A stretch of 52,271 bases of DNA from AC-69 sp036519575 (GTDB lineage Bacteria > Actinomycetota > UBA4738 > HRBIN12). Of the stretch, positions 18,434-26,617 are shown in pieces. The stretch spans positions 1 to 52,271 of the forward strand of contig DATDKZ010000138.1 in assembly GCA_036519575.1 (NCBI GenBank), read 5' to 3'. Below the pieces are notes generated by a model. It was not told the DNA's origin. It was given only the letters and a program-made list of their open reading frames with translations, and did no database searches. The stretch's first letter is position 1. The number at the start of each line of letters is the position of its first letter. The translations under genes were made by a program, and so were the position numbers.

Positions 18434-19332
18434 CCTCGGAGCCGGCCGCTGCGGAGCGCGTGCTCGGCGATCAGCTCGATCCGGTCTCCCGGACCGGCCG
18501 CGACCAGGACGACCCATGAGGCACCGGCGCCTTCCAGGCCGTCGAGCCACCCCGCCAGGGATCGGACGCTCCCGGACCACACGTTGGTCTCCAGCAAGCC
18601 CTTCCTGTCCCGCGCGTCCAGGAGCCTGCTCGCGTCGTCCTCGTCCTCGCCCACAAGCACGATGCCCGCCCACGTGGCCGCCACATCCCGGCCCTCGGCG
18701 GCCTCCCGCAGCAGGTTCGCTTTGCGGGCGAACTCCGGGATCGACATCCCCCAACCATTCCACGCATCGGCCTCTCGCGCGGCGATGCGAACCACCTCGT
18801 CGGCGAAGCCACCGACCCAGACCGGAGGACCTCCCCGCGTGACCGGTCGAGGAAGGAGTGGCCCACTCACGGGGGGGATCCGGCCACCGCCGGGCCACGG
18901 GCTTCCCGCGAAGAGCGCCTTGACCGCGCGGACCGTCTCGATCAGGTGCTCGCGCCGTTCCCCTTTCTCCAGGTACGTCAGGCCGTATGCCTGGTGCTCC
19001 GGCTTGTCGATGGGATCCCCGGTTCCGATGCCGAGCACCATGCGCCCGCTGCTGATGTCGTCCACTCCCGCGGCCATCTTGGCCAGGAGTCCGGCGGGGC
19101 GGATGGAGGCCCTGGTCACCAGGGTGCCGACGGTGACCCGCTCCGTCGCTGCCGCCACCGCGGACAGCGAGGTGAAGGCCTCGAGCGAGGGCCGGTCGGT
19201 CGGCGCCCCCGGGGGAAAGAAGTGGTCGAAGGCGAAGACCCCGTCGTAACCCAGCGCTTCGGCGCGCCGGGCGAACGACGCGACCCGTTGGGGATCCCCC
19301 GAGAACAAGGGGAGGATCAGGCCGACGTTCAT
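18430..19332 (-). CDS. LLM-class (F420-dependent) oxidoreductase
   Basis: 300 aa from ATG 19332; the 25 upstream codons are not protein-like. It has the luciferase-like TIM-barrel pattern: MNVGLILPLFSGDP, EALGYDGVFAFDHFF, ERVTVGTLVT, SGRMVLGIGTGDP and a PPVWVGGF segment before the C-terminal helices. Actinobacterial proteins of this type generally use coenzyme F420 as hydride carrier, though FMN members exist. The substrate is unknown. It overlaps the cycloligase gene by 4 nt and starts 28 nt after the ROK kinase. Confidence 0.9.
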   Translation of the reverse strand: MNVGLILPLFSGDPQRVASFARRAEALGYDGVFAFDHFFPPGAPTDRPSLEAFTSLSAVAAATERVTVGTLVTRASIRPAGLLAKMAAGVDDISSGRMVLGIGTGDPIDKPEHQAYGLTYLEKGERREHLIETVRAVKALFAGSPWPGGGRIPPVSGPLLPRPVTRGGPPVWVGGFADEVVRIAAREADAWNGWGMSIPEFARKANLLREAAEGRDVAATWAGIVLVGEDEDDASRLLDARDRKGLLETNVWSGSVRSLAGWLDGLEGAGASWVVLVAAGPGDRIELIAEHALRSGRLRG

Positions 19333-19360
19333 CGCGGTGTGTCTGCCCTCCCTCGGCCGC

Positions 19361-20314
19361 TCATCCCCCCAGTTCCTCCAGGGCGAGCACCGCCGCCCCG
19401 ACGGCACCAGCGTCGTTGCCCAGCTGCGCGGCGACGAGCGAAACCGCGGGCCGGTGCTCGTACCCCTCGACCGCCTCGACGAACGCGGCCTCCGCCGGGC
19501 GGATCAGCAGTTCCCCCGCCTCCGCCGCCCCGCCCCCGATCACCACGATCTGCGGGTCGAGCACGTTCACCAGCCCGGCGATCCCCTCCCCGAGCCGCAT
19601 GCCGACCTGGCTCAGGATCCGGATGGCCACGTCATCGCCGGCCTTGGCCGCTCTGGTCACGGTCTCGCCGGTCACGTGCATGGGGTCGTGGTCCGCAAGC
19701 TCGGCGATGAGCGACTGGGGATGGTCGGCCGCCGCTTCCCGTCCCAGGCGCCCGATCGCCTGTCCCGAGGCCACCTGCTCGAAGCACCCGCGGTTGCCGC
19801 AGCCGCAGAGCGGCCCGTTGGGCTCGACGATGATGTGCCCGATCTCCGCGGCGAACCCGTGGGCTCCTCGGAACAGGCGGCGGCCAGCCACGATCCCTCC
19901 CCCGATGCCGGTCCCCACCGTCACCAGCAGCATGTGCCGGTACCCACGGCCGGCGCCGAATCGATACTCGCCCCACGCGGCCACGTTGGCGTCGTTGTCG
20001 ACCTGGCACGGCAGCCCGAGGGCATCGCTCATGCGCTCGCCGATCGGGAGCTCTCGCCATGCCAGGTTCGGTGCGAACCGCAGGACTCCGCGGTTCGCGT
20101 CCACCATGCCGGCGGCGCCCACGCCGATCGCCACCACCTGGGACTCGAGCAATCCCTTGGCCGCCTCGATCATCGCCGCGATGGTCGCCTCCGGGTCATC
20201 CGCGGGCGTGACCGAACGCGAGCGAGACAGGATGGATCCATCCCTGCCTACCCGAAGGGCCTCGATCTTCGTGCCCCCGACGTCGATGCCCAGCGCCTGG
20301 GCCGCTTCCGACAC
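19361..20314 (-). CDS. glk: ROK-family glucokinase
   Basis: 317 aa, GTG start behind GAGAGGG. ROK features are LGIDVGGTKIEA (phosphate-binding loop), VDNDANVAAWGE, TVGTGIGGGIV, GAHGFAAEIGH and the zinc motif CGCGNRGCFE. The sequence phosphorylates glucose or a related sugar with ATP or polyphosphate; glucokinase is the commonest role for actinobacterial members of this length. It has no N-terminal helix-turn-helix, so it is an enzyme rather than a ROK repressor. It lies 12 nt after the release-factor-like gene. Confidence 0.92.
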   Translation of the reverse strand: MSEAAQALGIDVGGTKIEALRVGRDGSILSRSRSVTPADDPEATIAAMIEAAKGLLESQVVAIGVGAAGMVDANRGVLRFAPNLAWRELPIGERMSDALGLPCQVDNDANVAAWGEYRFGAGRGYRHMLLVTVGTGIGGGIVAGRRLFRGAHGFAAEIGHIIVEPNGPLCGCGNRGCFEQVASGQAIGRLGREAAADHPQSLIAELADHDPMHVTGETVTRAAKAGDDVAIRILSQVGMRLGEGIAGLVNVLDPQIVVIGGGAAEAGELLIRPAEAAFVEAVEGYEHRPAVSLVAAQLGNDAGAVGAAVLALEELGG

Positions 20315-20326
20315 GTCCCGCCCTCT

Positions 20327-21466
20327 CTAGAAGCGAAGCAGCGCGCCGATGCCACCGTATCGGGCTAGTCCGTCGGGGTGAACGATCGTCTCCACCCGGC
20401 TGCCTTGCCGCACCGCCCGAGCCACCGCCTCTTCGACCACGTCGGCCACCGGCTCCATCGTCGAGCCGCACGCCGGGCATCTCGTTCCTCGTTCCGTGAG
20501 CCGCCCGCAGTTGGGACAAGAGAACCCCGGGGCGGACAGATCGAGGCCGACGAGGATCTCCGCCGCCCGCCCTTCCGCTACGGCCGCGAGCGTACCCGGG
20601 AGGCCGGTCACGGCCTTTCCCCCGGACTCGGCGGCCGCCCGCAGGGCCTCCACCTTCGCCCCCTCCTTCGTTCGCTCCTGTTCCTCCTCCACGTCCAGGC
20701 ATCGGGCGGCCACTTCGTCCAAGGTCGCCGTCATGGTGAGGGTGACACCGGCCCGGATCCGCTCCCGAAGATACGGATGCAGGGTGTGTTCGATATCTAG
20801 ATGCGCCTCCGCCGGGCCAGCCAGCACGAGGGAGTCGAACGGGCTCGCCTTGAAGAGCCGGAACAGCGCCTCGGCCACTCGCTTCAGGTGTCGTTGGCGG
20901 TGATCGTCCACGTGACGCTGCATCCGCATCTGGGACCAGCCACCCTGGTCGTGCCGGCCCGGGACGTCGTCGATGAAGTGGGTGACCTCCTCGACCCGTC
21001 CGAGCTCTGAGAGGAAGAGCCGGGCCTTCTCGTAGTCCACGAGGGCCAGGCACATGGGGCGATAGGTTTCCAGCACCTGCTCCAGCGGGAGGACGTCGGC
21101 CGCCGAGGCCACGGTGGCGCGATCGCGAACCGGCCGGGGCAGCCGGACCTCCTCCCACAATCCGGCGGCATACGCCGAGAACAGCGCCAGACCCCGGGTA
21201 TCCCCCCGTTCGAACTCGTCGCGCACGAAGGAGCCGATCGCTTCGAGGTCACCCATGACCGAGCGCAGGGCCTCTTTCGACAGCCCCTCGCCTTCCGCTT
21301 GGGCCCGACCGCGGCGCAGCAGGTCGTCCAAACGAATCTCGTAGTCGGACTTGCGAGGGTACCGGCGCCCGTCCACGGTGAGATAGACCGATGTGATGGG
21401 GATGCCGTCGGGGTTCCATCGCGCCAGCTTGCGCACCGCCGAGTGGTCGACGTTGGTCGTGCTCAT
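20327..21466 (-). CDS. Bacterial archaeo-eukaryotic release factor-like protein (baeRF family 10-like) with zinc ribbon
   Basis: 379 aa from ATG 21466, which overlaps the upstream stop as ATGA. The N-terminus (ITSVYLTVDGRRYP) and the central eRF1-like domain with LVDYEKARLFLSELG and SLVLAGPAEAHLDIEHTLHPYLRERI match the bacterial eRF1/Vms1-like group. A C-terminal zinc ribbon follows (CPNCGRLTERGTRCPACG). Such proteins are suspected to act on ribosomes or peptidyl-tRNA, but the biochemical role of this group is largely unproven. It is embedded in the ArsA/ROK unit. Confidence 0.8.
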   Translation of the reverse strand: MSTTNVDHSAVRKLARWNPDGIPITSVYLTVDGRRYPRKSDYEIRLDDLLRRGRAQAEGEGLSKEALRSVMGDLEAIGSFVRDEFERGDTRGLALFSAYAAGLWEEVRLPRPVRDRATVASAADVLPLEQVLETYRPMCLALVDYEKARLFLSELGRVEEVTHFIDDVPGRHDQGGWSQMRMQRHVDDHRQRHLKRVAEALFRLFKASPFDSLVLAGPAEAHLDIEHTLHPYLRERIRAGVTLTMTATLDEVAARCLDVEEEQERTKEGAKVEALRAAAESGGKAVTGLPGTLAAVAEGRAAEILVGLDLSAPGFSCPNCGRLTERGTRCPACGSTMEPVADVVEEAVARAVRQGSRVETIVHPDGLARYGGIGALLRF

Positions 21467-21726
21467 GCGATCTCGATCTTCTCGAGCTTGGTCGCCGCGC
21501 CGCCCGTGTCGGCCACCCGCGTGTCCAACACCGTCTTCGCCGCCAGGAGGAACTCCCGGGCAGCGACCAGGAGGTGATCCACCACCTCCGGGCTGGACCG
21601 GTTCACCGTCCCAAGGGCGAATCCGATGGGGCAGAACGTCACGGGACACACGTGCTCGCTCTGTTCTTCCCTATCGCTCGGCGGAGCGGCGGCGCTCCCG
21701 CGTCTTGCGGACCCTCCATCAGACAT
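21463..21726 (-). CDS. Conserved small protein (87 aa) between ArsA-like ATPase and release-factor-like gene
   Basis: ATG 21726 behind GGAGGGGGAG. The gene overlaps the end of the ATPase gene by 8 nt and the start of the next gene by 4 nt. Residues 1-24 are polar and disordered-looking. A CPVTFCPIG pair of Cys follows at about 27-35, then an amphipathic helix (VVDHLLVAAREFLLAAKTVLDTR). Overlaps on both sides make coding near certain. I recognise the general pattern of a small acidic actinobacterial partner of the ArsA-like ATPase, but cannot assign a function. A regulatory or adaptor role is a guess. Confidence 0.75.
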   Translation of the reverse strand: MSDGGSARRGSAAAPPSDREEQSEHVCPVTFCPIGFALGTVNRSSPEVVDHLLVAAREFLLAAKTVLDTRVADTGGAATKLEKIEIA

Positions 21727-22942
21727 TCGCTCTCCCCCTCCGGTCGTTCCGGGCGTCCCGCGAGGAACCCGGCTCGGGCTCCTTGGAGAACGCGATCTCC
21801 AGATGGTCCCCAACGAAGTTCGCCCCCCGGACCTCCAGGCGCTTGAGCGTCTGAGGCAGGATGAGGTTCCGCTTGTACGAACCCACCCGGACAAACAGCT
21901 CGTCTCCCCGGCGGTGGATGTCCATGTCGTCACGAGAGACGAACGGCAGCCGCATGGTGAGGGAGTAACCGTTCCCCTTGCGGCGAACCCTGATGGGATC
22001 GTCCCGATACAGGATCTCGGTGACGTCGCCGTCCCCGTACACCTCCTGCGCCATGGCTTCCAACAACTCGACGCCGACCATCTCCCGATCGAACAGCCGG
22101 GCGGTGAGGATGGGCACGGGCTCGAAGGACTCGCGTACCGTCTGCAGGTGCTCGGCCTGGATGTCCTTCCAAGTGCGGAAGTACGGGTCGGTGACATCGT
22201 CGGGGATGATGCGGTTCACGATCACGGCGTCGACCCGATATCCGAACAGCCCCAGATACGTGTACGTTCGCCTGGCCTCCGCGATGACCATCTTCTCCGG
22301 GTTGACCACCAGTCGGACCGTCGACGTGCGCTCGTCGGTCAGGATCCGTCGCACCGCCTCCAGGTTGCGGTGCAGCCGCTCAACGGCACCGAAGAACTGA
22401 TCCCCGGCGATGGGGAGCGTGGTGATCTTCGTCATGAGTGGGCGGACGGCCTTCACCACCCGGCGCTCCATCGGGAAGATCCTCTCGATGTACCAGTTCA
22501 TCACCTCGGGAAGCGAGAGGAGGCGAAGCGTCTCAGCCGTGGGAGCGCAGTCCACCACCAGGAGGTCGTAGCTGCCCTCGTCGACGTGGCGCTTGACGTC
22601 GATCAGGCTGAATATCTCGTCCAGTCCGGGGATGACGGAGAGCTCCTCTGCCTGGATGGTCTCCACCCCGGCCCAGTTCATCAATTGAATGAAATACTCC
22701 TGGATCTCCCGCCAGTTGGTTTCCAGCCGGGCCTGGGCGTCGATCTGCTCGGCCCACAGGCTCCGCGCGATCGGGGTGGCCTGGTCAACGACGTCGCGGT
22801 CGAAGGAGTCGGCGAGCGAATGTGCGGGGTCGGTACTCATGATCAACGTCCGGGCACCGGCTCGAGCCGCCTTCACGGCAGTCGCGGCGGCAATGGTGGT
22901 CTTGCCCACGCCGCCCTTTCCCGTGAAGAGCAGGACTCGCAT
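21719..22942 (-). CDS. ArsA/GET3-like ATPase
   Basis: 407 aa. The deviant Walker A GKGGVGKTT is at residues 8-16, followed by STDPAHSL (A-loop/switch I) and DLLVVDCAPTAETLRLL (switch II). C-terminal residues ~310-385 form the alpha-crystallin-like beta domain often found in bacterial ArsA-like proteins. The arsenite-binding Cys triad of true ArsA is not evident and no ars genes are near, so arsenic export is unlikely. A chaperone-like or targeting role of the GET3 type is possible. The gene heads the seven-gene leftward unit and has a near-leaderless promoter. Confidence 0.88.
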   Translation of the reverse strand: MRVLLFTGKGGVGKTTIAAATAVKAARAGARTLIMSTDPAHSLADSFDRDVVDQATPIARSLWAEQIDAQARLETNWREIQEYFIQLMNWAGVETIQAEELSVIPGLDEIFSLIDVKRHVDEGSYDLLVVDCAPTAETLRLLSLPEVMNWYIERIFPMERRVVKAVRPLMTKITTLPIAGDQFFGAVERLHRNLEAVRRILTDERTSTVRLVVNPEKMVIAEARRTYTYLGLFGYRVDAVIVNRIIPDDVTDPYFRTWKDIQAEHLQTVRESFEPVPILTARLFDREMVGVELLEAMAQEVYGDGDVTEILYRDDPIRVRRKGNGYSLTMRLPFVSRDDMDIHRRGDELFVRVGSYKRNLILPQTLKRLEVRGANFVGDHLEIAFSKEPEPGSSRDARNDRRGRANV

Positions 22943-22950
22943 CTCCGGTT

Positions 22951-22956
22951 AGCTTA
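22951..22956 (-). promoter_or_regulatory. -10 element TAAGCT upstream of the ArsA-like gene
   Basis: TAAGCT ends 8 nt before ATG 22942, implying a leaderless or one-nucleotide leader transcript for the whole unit. Confidence 0.55.
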
Positions 22957-23031
22957 GCGAGTCCCGGGAAATCGACCGCAGGCCGGCTGATGGTCCGCGC
23001 GCCTTCGGCGGAGGACTCGGCGAACGATCGC

Positions 23032-23475
23032 CTACCCCAGCTCGACCCGCCGCTTCAATCCCTCGAGCGCGTTATCGATCACGCGCTTGGCTCCCTGGGT
23101 CCTGACGAATCCCGGGAGCAGGACCCCGAGCTCGACGCTGAGCCGGTAGGTGACCTCGGTCTCCCGATCGTCCAGCTCGTTCAGCAGGTACTCCCCGCGG
23201 ATGTTGCTGACGGCTCCTCGCGCCTCCTTCGTCACCCAGGAGACACCGGCGTCGCCGGGTGCGTAACGGTAGGCGAGCGTGTACGACGCCCGTCCGAGGA
23301 CCGGCACGTCGACCTCGAAGGCGACCTCCGTCCCCACCCCGCCGGGCCCCCGCTGGAGCACCCGTGCCGACTTCACGTCGGCCCACTCCGGGTAGGCCTC
23401 GTAGTCGGTGATGACGTCCATGACCTCGGCCGCGGATGCCTCGATGACGACGGACCCTTCGGCGTGCTCCCCCAT
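23032..23475 (-). CDS. SRPBCC (polyketide cyclase/START-like) family protein
   Basis: 147 aa. VVIEASAAEVMDVITDYEAYPEWADVKSARV is the typical first strand and helices of the SRPBCC/CoxG-type cyclase-dehydrase fold, and a long C-terminal helix (AKRVIDNALEGLKRRVE) closes the ligand cavity. It probably binds a hydrophobic small molecule; the ligand is unknown. Neighbouring SRPBCC and ArsA-like genes are a recurrent actinobacterial combination as far as I recall. TAGCAT 10 nt before ATG 23475 predicts a leader of only a few nucleotides. Confidence 0.85.
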   Translation of the reverse strand: MGEHAEGSVVIEASAAEVMDVITDYEAYPEWADVKSARVLQRGPGGVGTEVAFEVDVPVLGRASYTLAYRYAPGDAGVSWVTKEARGAVSNIRGEYLLNELDDRETEVTYRLSVELGVLLPGFVRTQGAKRVIDNALEGLKRRVELG

Positions 23476-23499
23476 GGCGTGAGGAATGCTATCGGGCCG

Positions 23500-24135
23500 C
23501 TACCGGCCACGGATCGCGGGCAGGGCGATCGCGGTGGCCAGGCCCACCGCGACCAGGATGAGGCCGACCAGGCCCCACAGGAGCTTTCGCGGGCCGATGA
23601 GGGGGTCGACCCCCGAGGCCAGGCGGTAGGCGTCGACCGCGGAGGTGGACCAGGCGACAAGGCTGGCCACCAGGAACACGGAGAACAACGACGTGGTCGA
23701 GCCCAGGCCGCCCCGGCCGAGCCGCGACACCACCAGGAGCAACATCGTGCCGAACGGGACGAGGAACGTCACCATCCGGGCAACGCCGTCCAGCGGGCGG
23801 CCGCACTTCCACTGCCCCAGCCCGGGGAAGAGGAACGACCACAGAGCCGCCGTCTTCGGGTCGATCTGGGGACGCCGCTCCGGTTCCTCGAACAGCCGGG
23901 CGAACGGCGTGCCGCATGCCACGCACAGGTTCATGGCGATTGGATTCGCATTGCCGCACACCGGACACGGCCACGTCGGCTCCCCCTCGGAACGGCGCGG
24001 CGGGGCCGCGACCTTCGCCTGCGGGACCGCCCGGGGCGCTTCCAGGGACGCGTAACACTGTCCACACCAGTCCGCGTCGACCGCCGTGAGCGCACCGCAG
24101 CTGGGACAGCGACGTTCCACGCTCATCGCGCTCAT
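23500..24135 (-). CDS. Double zinc-ribbon membrane protein
   Basis: 211 aa from ATG 24135; a GTG one codon earlier is an alternative. Two zinc ribbons come first: CPSCG ... CGQC (residues ~9-27) and CPVCG ... CVAC (~57-74). Then come three hydrophobic helices (FLFPGLGQWKCG, FLVPFGTMLLLVV, and LWGLVGLILVAVGLATAIALPAI). The helical part resembles the small TM domain of zinc-ribbon proteins that often begin with FLFPGLGQ. A membrane-anchored scaffold or regulator is plausible, but function is unknown. ATAGGT 6 nt before the ATG is a weak leaderless -10. Confidence 0.78.
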   Translation of the reverse strand: MSAMSVERRCPSCGALTAVDADWCGQCYASLEAPRAVPQAKVAAPPRRSEGEPTWPCPVCGNANPIAMNLCVACGTPFARLFEEPERRPQIDPKTAALWSFLFPGLGQWKCGRPLDGVARMVTFLVPFGTMLLLVVSRLGRGGLGSTTSLFSVFLVASLVAWSTSAVDAYRLASGVDPLIGPRKLLWGLVGLILVAVGLATAIALPAIRGR

Positions 24136-24204
24136 CACACGACCTATTTCGGCGCGGATCGCCTTCCGATGAAGCCCCGGCCGTGCCTCGCGGAAGGCAA
24201 CTGC

Positions 24205-25338
24205 TCACGCCTCGGCCTCCCGGAGCCACCGCCCGAGCTGCGCCGCGGCCCGGGGCCACGTGTAAAAGCCCTCGACCCGCTCCCGGCCCGCCTTGCCCAT
24301 GTGGTCGGCCAGCGCGGGGTCCTCGAGCAACCCGGAGACGGCGTCCGCGACCTGCTCCACGCTCCGCCCGTCTACCAGGACCCCGGTCTCACCGTCGACC
24401 ACGGATTCCCGGGCACCCCCGGAGTCCCCCACGACGACCGGGCGTCCACACGCCGCGGCCTCGATGAAGACGTTGCCCCACCCCTCGACCTCCAGGCCGC
24501 CGAGGCGAGTGCGGCACGGCATGGCGAACACGTCACCCGCCGCGTAGTAGCTCGGCAGATCCGCTTCGGAAACCTGTCCGGCGAAGGCGACGGACCCGGA
24601 GGGGGCACGCGCCGCCAGGCGCTCGAGCGTCGAGCGATACGGGCCGTCGCCCACGACGAGCAGCACGGCCTCGGGCACACGCCTTCGGACGAGTGACATC
24701 GCCCGGATCAGGACGTCCTGGCCCTTGCGAACCACCAACCGGCTCACGCACGCGACCACCGGCCGGCCGGCCAGCCGGTGGCGTTCGCGGATCCGATCGG
24801 TCGGGATCCCGGGACGGAACGCCTCGACGTCTGCCCCGGGATACATCACGGAGACCGGCACGCCATCGGGCACCGCGGTCCGCACCACGCGCGCGATGAA
24901 CGCGCTGCACATCACGGGGACGCGGGCGGCCCGCGACGTCATGTATGCAAGTCCGGCGTGGGCGCCGGGTAAGAGCGAGAGCCAGTAGTCGAACCCGTGG
25001 GCGGCCACGAGGTACGGGATGTCCCGGCTCGCCAGGCTCGGTCCCATGGCTGCCAGGGGCATGGCAGCCCCGAACACCACCACCTGCGCACCCGATCCAT
25101 CGACGAGCTCCATCAGCAGCCGTTGCGTCGCCGGGGTGGGCCACAGGAATCGATGAGGGGCTCGAACGATGGGGTAGGGCTCCACGGCGTCGAAGGCTTC
25201 CATCCCTTCCCAGGAGGGAGCGAGCACGGTCATCCGATCCGCCGGGAGCTCGCGGACCAACGCGTGAAGCGTCCGCTGGATCCCGCCCACCCGCGGGGGA
25301 AAGTCGTTCGTGACCAGCAGCGTCCGCGGGATCTCCAC
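24205..25338 (-). CDS. GT4-family glycosyltransferase, PimB-like
   Basis: 377 aa, GTG start. The GT-B fold of family GT4 is visible. The N-terminus LLVTNDFPPRVGGIQR contains the Gly-rich acceptor loop, AHGFDYW is mid-domain, VSRLVVRKGQDVLI opens the donor half, and EGWGNVFIEAAACGRPVV supplies the E-x7-E nucleotide-sugar motif. The combination DFPPRVGGIQ plus the YPGADVEAF segment resembles actinobacterial phosphatidylinositol mannosyltransferase PimB. Acceptor specificity cannot be proven from sequence. It would act at the cytosolic face of the membrane. It is divergent from ygfZ with only 21 bp between the starts. Confidence 0.85.
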   Translation of the reverse strand: MEIPRTLLVTNDFPPRVGGIQRTLHALVRELPADRMTVLAPSWEGMEAFDAVEPYPIVRAPHRFLWPTPATQRLLMELVDGSGAQVVVFGAAMPLAAMGPSLASRDIPYLVAAHGFDYWLSLLPGAHAGLAYMTSRAARVPVMCSAFIARVVRTAVPDGVPVSVMYPGADVEAFRPGIPTDRIRERHRLAGRPVVACVSRLVVRKGQDVLIRAMSLVRRRVPEAVLLVVGDGPYRSTLERLAARAPSGSVAFAGQVSEADLPSYYAAGDVFAMPCRTRLGGLEVEGWGNVFIEAAACGRPVVVGDSGGARESVVDGETGVLVDGRSVEQVADAVSGLLEDPALADHMGKAGRERVEGFYTWPRAAAQLGRWLREAEA

Positions 25339-25345
25339 GGCCGCC

Positions 25346-25351
25346 TATCCT
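25346..25351 (+). promoter_or_regulatory. -10 element TATCCT, leaderless promoter of ygfZ
   Basis: TATCCT ends 8 nt before GTG 25360. It lies in the 21-bp gap between two divergent start codons, so the two promoters must overlap the genes themselves. Confidence 0.5.
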
Positions 25352-25359
25352 CTCAGACG

Positions 25360-26142
25360 GTGGATGCGGACAGGCTCGAGGACCAGGTCGACGCCCTCGA
25401 CGAGCGCCGCGCGTTCGTCGACGGCGCTCGGCTGCGCGCGGTCGAGGTGACGGGAAGCGACGCCGGCCGGTGGTTGAACGACCTGGTGACCGCGTCGGTG
25501 GAGGACATCCCCCCGGGTGGCACGGCCCGCTCACTCCTGCTCACCCCCACCGGACGTGTGCGTGCCGATTTCCACATCGTTCGGACCGACGGCGCGTTCC
25601 TCCTCGTCCAGGAACCGGACCAACCCGTTGCCATCGACGACCTCCTCCGACCGTACGTGCTGTCCTCCGACGTGGTCCTGCAACGCGTTCCCGGCGCTCA
25701 GGTCGTCCTCGTGCCCTCGGATCGCGGATGGACGGTGACGCGCGCCACCGGCGACGGTGCCGTGGAGGCGAGCCCGGAGGCCGGCGAGGTGTGGCGGATC
25801 CGGCGAGGGGTGCCGCGGTTCCCTACGGACCTCGACGAGGAATCGCTTCCCGCCGAAGCGGGATTGGAGTACCTCATCGACTTCACCAAGGGATGCTTCC
25901 TGGGCCAGGAGGCGGTTGCCAAGGTCCGGAACCTGGGTCACCCACCACGGATCGTCCTGGCCCTGCGGGCCGCCATCCCCGTTCGGACCGGTGAACCGGT
26001 CGTCGCCGATGGCCGGGATGTCGGCGCGGTCTCGAGCGCGGCGCCGCCCCGCGACGGGTTCGCCCTGCTCGCGCGGGTCCGGTGGGATGCGAGGACGCAT
26101 CCGCTGACCACGGCCTCGGGTGCCCAGCTCACGCCGGCGTGA
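25360..26142 (+). CDS. ygfZ: YgfZ/GcvT-like folate-binding protein
   Basis: 260 aa from GTG 25360, the first start after the -10. The YgfZ signature KGCFLGQEAVAKVR (Lys-Gly-Cys-x-x-Gly-Gln-Glu) is present near residue 180. WLNDLVTASVEDI and RSLLLTPTGRVRADFHI are in the N-terminal GcvT-like domain. YgfZ uses THF to support assembly or repair of certain [4Fe-4S] proteins. With several Fe-S enzymes (formate dehydrogenase, KorAB) and an A-type carrier in the window, the role fits. It does not have glycine-cleavage activity of its own as far as known. Confidence 0.9.
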   Translation: MDADRLEDQVDALDERRAFVDGARLRAVEVTGSDAGRWLNDLVTASVEDIPPGGTARSLLLTPTGRVRADFHIVRTDGAFLLVQEPDQPVAIDDLLRPYVLSSDVVLQRVPGAQVVLVPSDRGWTVTRATGDGAVEASPEAGEVWRIRRGVPRFPTDLDEESLPAEAGLEYLIDFTKGCFLGQEAVAKVRNLGHPPRIVLALRAAIPVRTGEPVVADGRDVGAVSSAAPPRDGFALLARVRWDARTHPLTTASGAQLTPA

Positions 26143-26189
26143 GCTCGTTCCGGCCGCCCGTTACTACGGCGGTCGCGACTTTTCAAGAC

Positions 26190-26195
26190 TACATT
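26190..26195 (+). promoter_or_regulatory. Candidate -10 element TACATT upstream of the WhiB gene
   Basis: TACATT lies in the 148-bp gap between ygfZ and the WhiB gene. It would give a leader of roughly 90 nt. WhiB-family genes often have long leaders. No clear -35 is visible. Confidence 0.35.
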
Positions 26196-26290
26196 TGGCC
26201 CTCGGCCGCGGACGAGAATGGGTGTCGGATGCTCGAACGGCCGCCCGGCCGCTGGTCAGACTCGATTTGGACCTCGGGGGGGATCGAGTG

Positions 26291-26569
26291 GTGAGCAAGG
26301 AGCGCACGAGCGGCATCGACCTCCAGACACTTCCTCGAAACCCTTCCCCGCCGGACATGTGGCAAGACAAGGCGGCCTGCCATGGCCTGGACCCCGACGT
26401 GTTCTTCCCCACCTCGGAGGAGGAGGCGGGGCCGGCGCTCGCCTACTGCTCGGGCTGCGGCATCCGGGAGATGTGCCTGGCGTGGGCGCTGAAGAACGGC
26501 GAGCGCTACGGGGTGTGGGGCGGCCTGACGGAGCAGCAACGCCGTCGCCTGGTCCGGTTCGTGGCCTGA
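26291..26569 (+). CDS. WhiB-family Fe-S transcriptional regulator
   Basis: 92 aa from GTG 26291; the adjacent GTG at 26288 is equally possible. The four cluster-binding cysteines are Cys30, Cys53, Cys56 and Cys62 (C-x22-C-x2-C-x5-C). The turn motif GVWGG is at 74-78 and a basic tail (QQRRRLVRF) contacts DNA. DPDVFFPTS before the Cys pair is typical. WhiB proteins carry an O2/NO-sensitive [4Fe-4S] cluster and bind the principal sigma factor; they are restricted to Actinomycetota and their phages, so this gene is the best lineage marker here. Confidence 0.95.
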   Translation: MSKERTSGIDLQTLPRNPSPPDMWQDKAACHGLDPDVFFPTSEEEAGPALAYCSGCGIREMCLAWALKNGERYGVWGGLTEQQRRRLVRFVA

Positions 26570-26617
26570 GCATCCCGGCTGGTCACCTCGGGGCCGGGCC
26601 GCCCATACTGGCTGACC

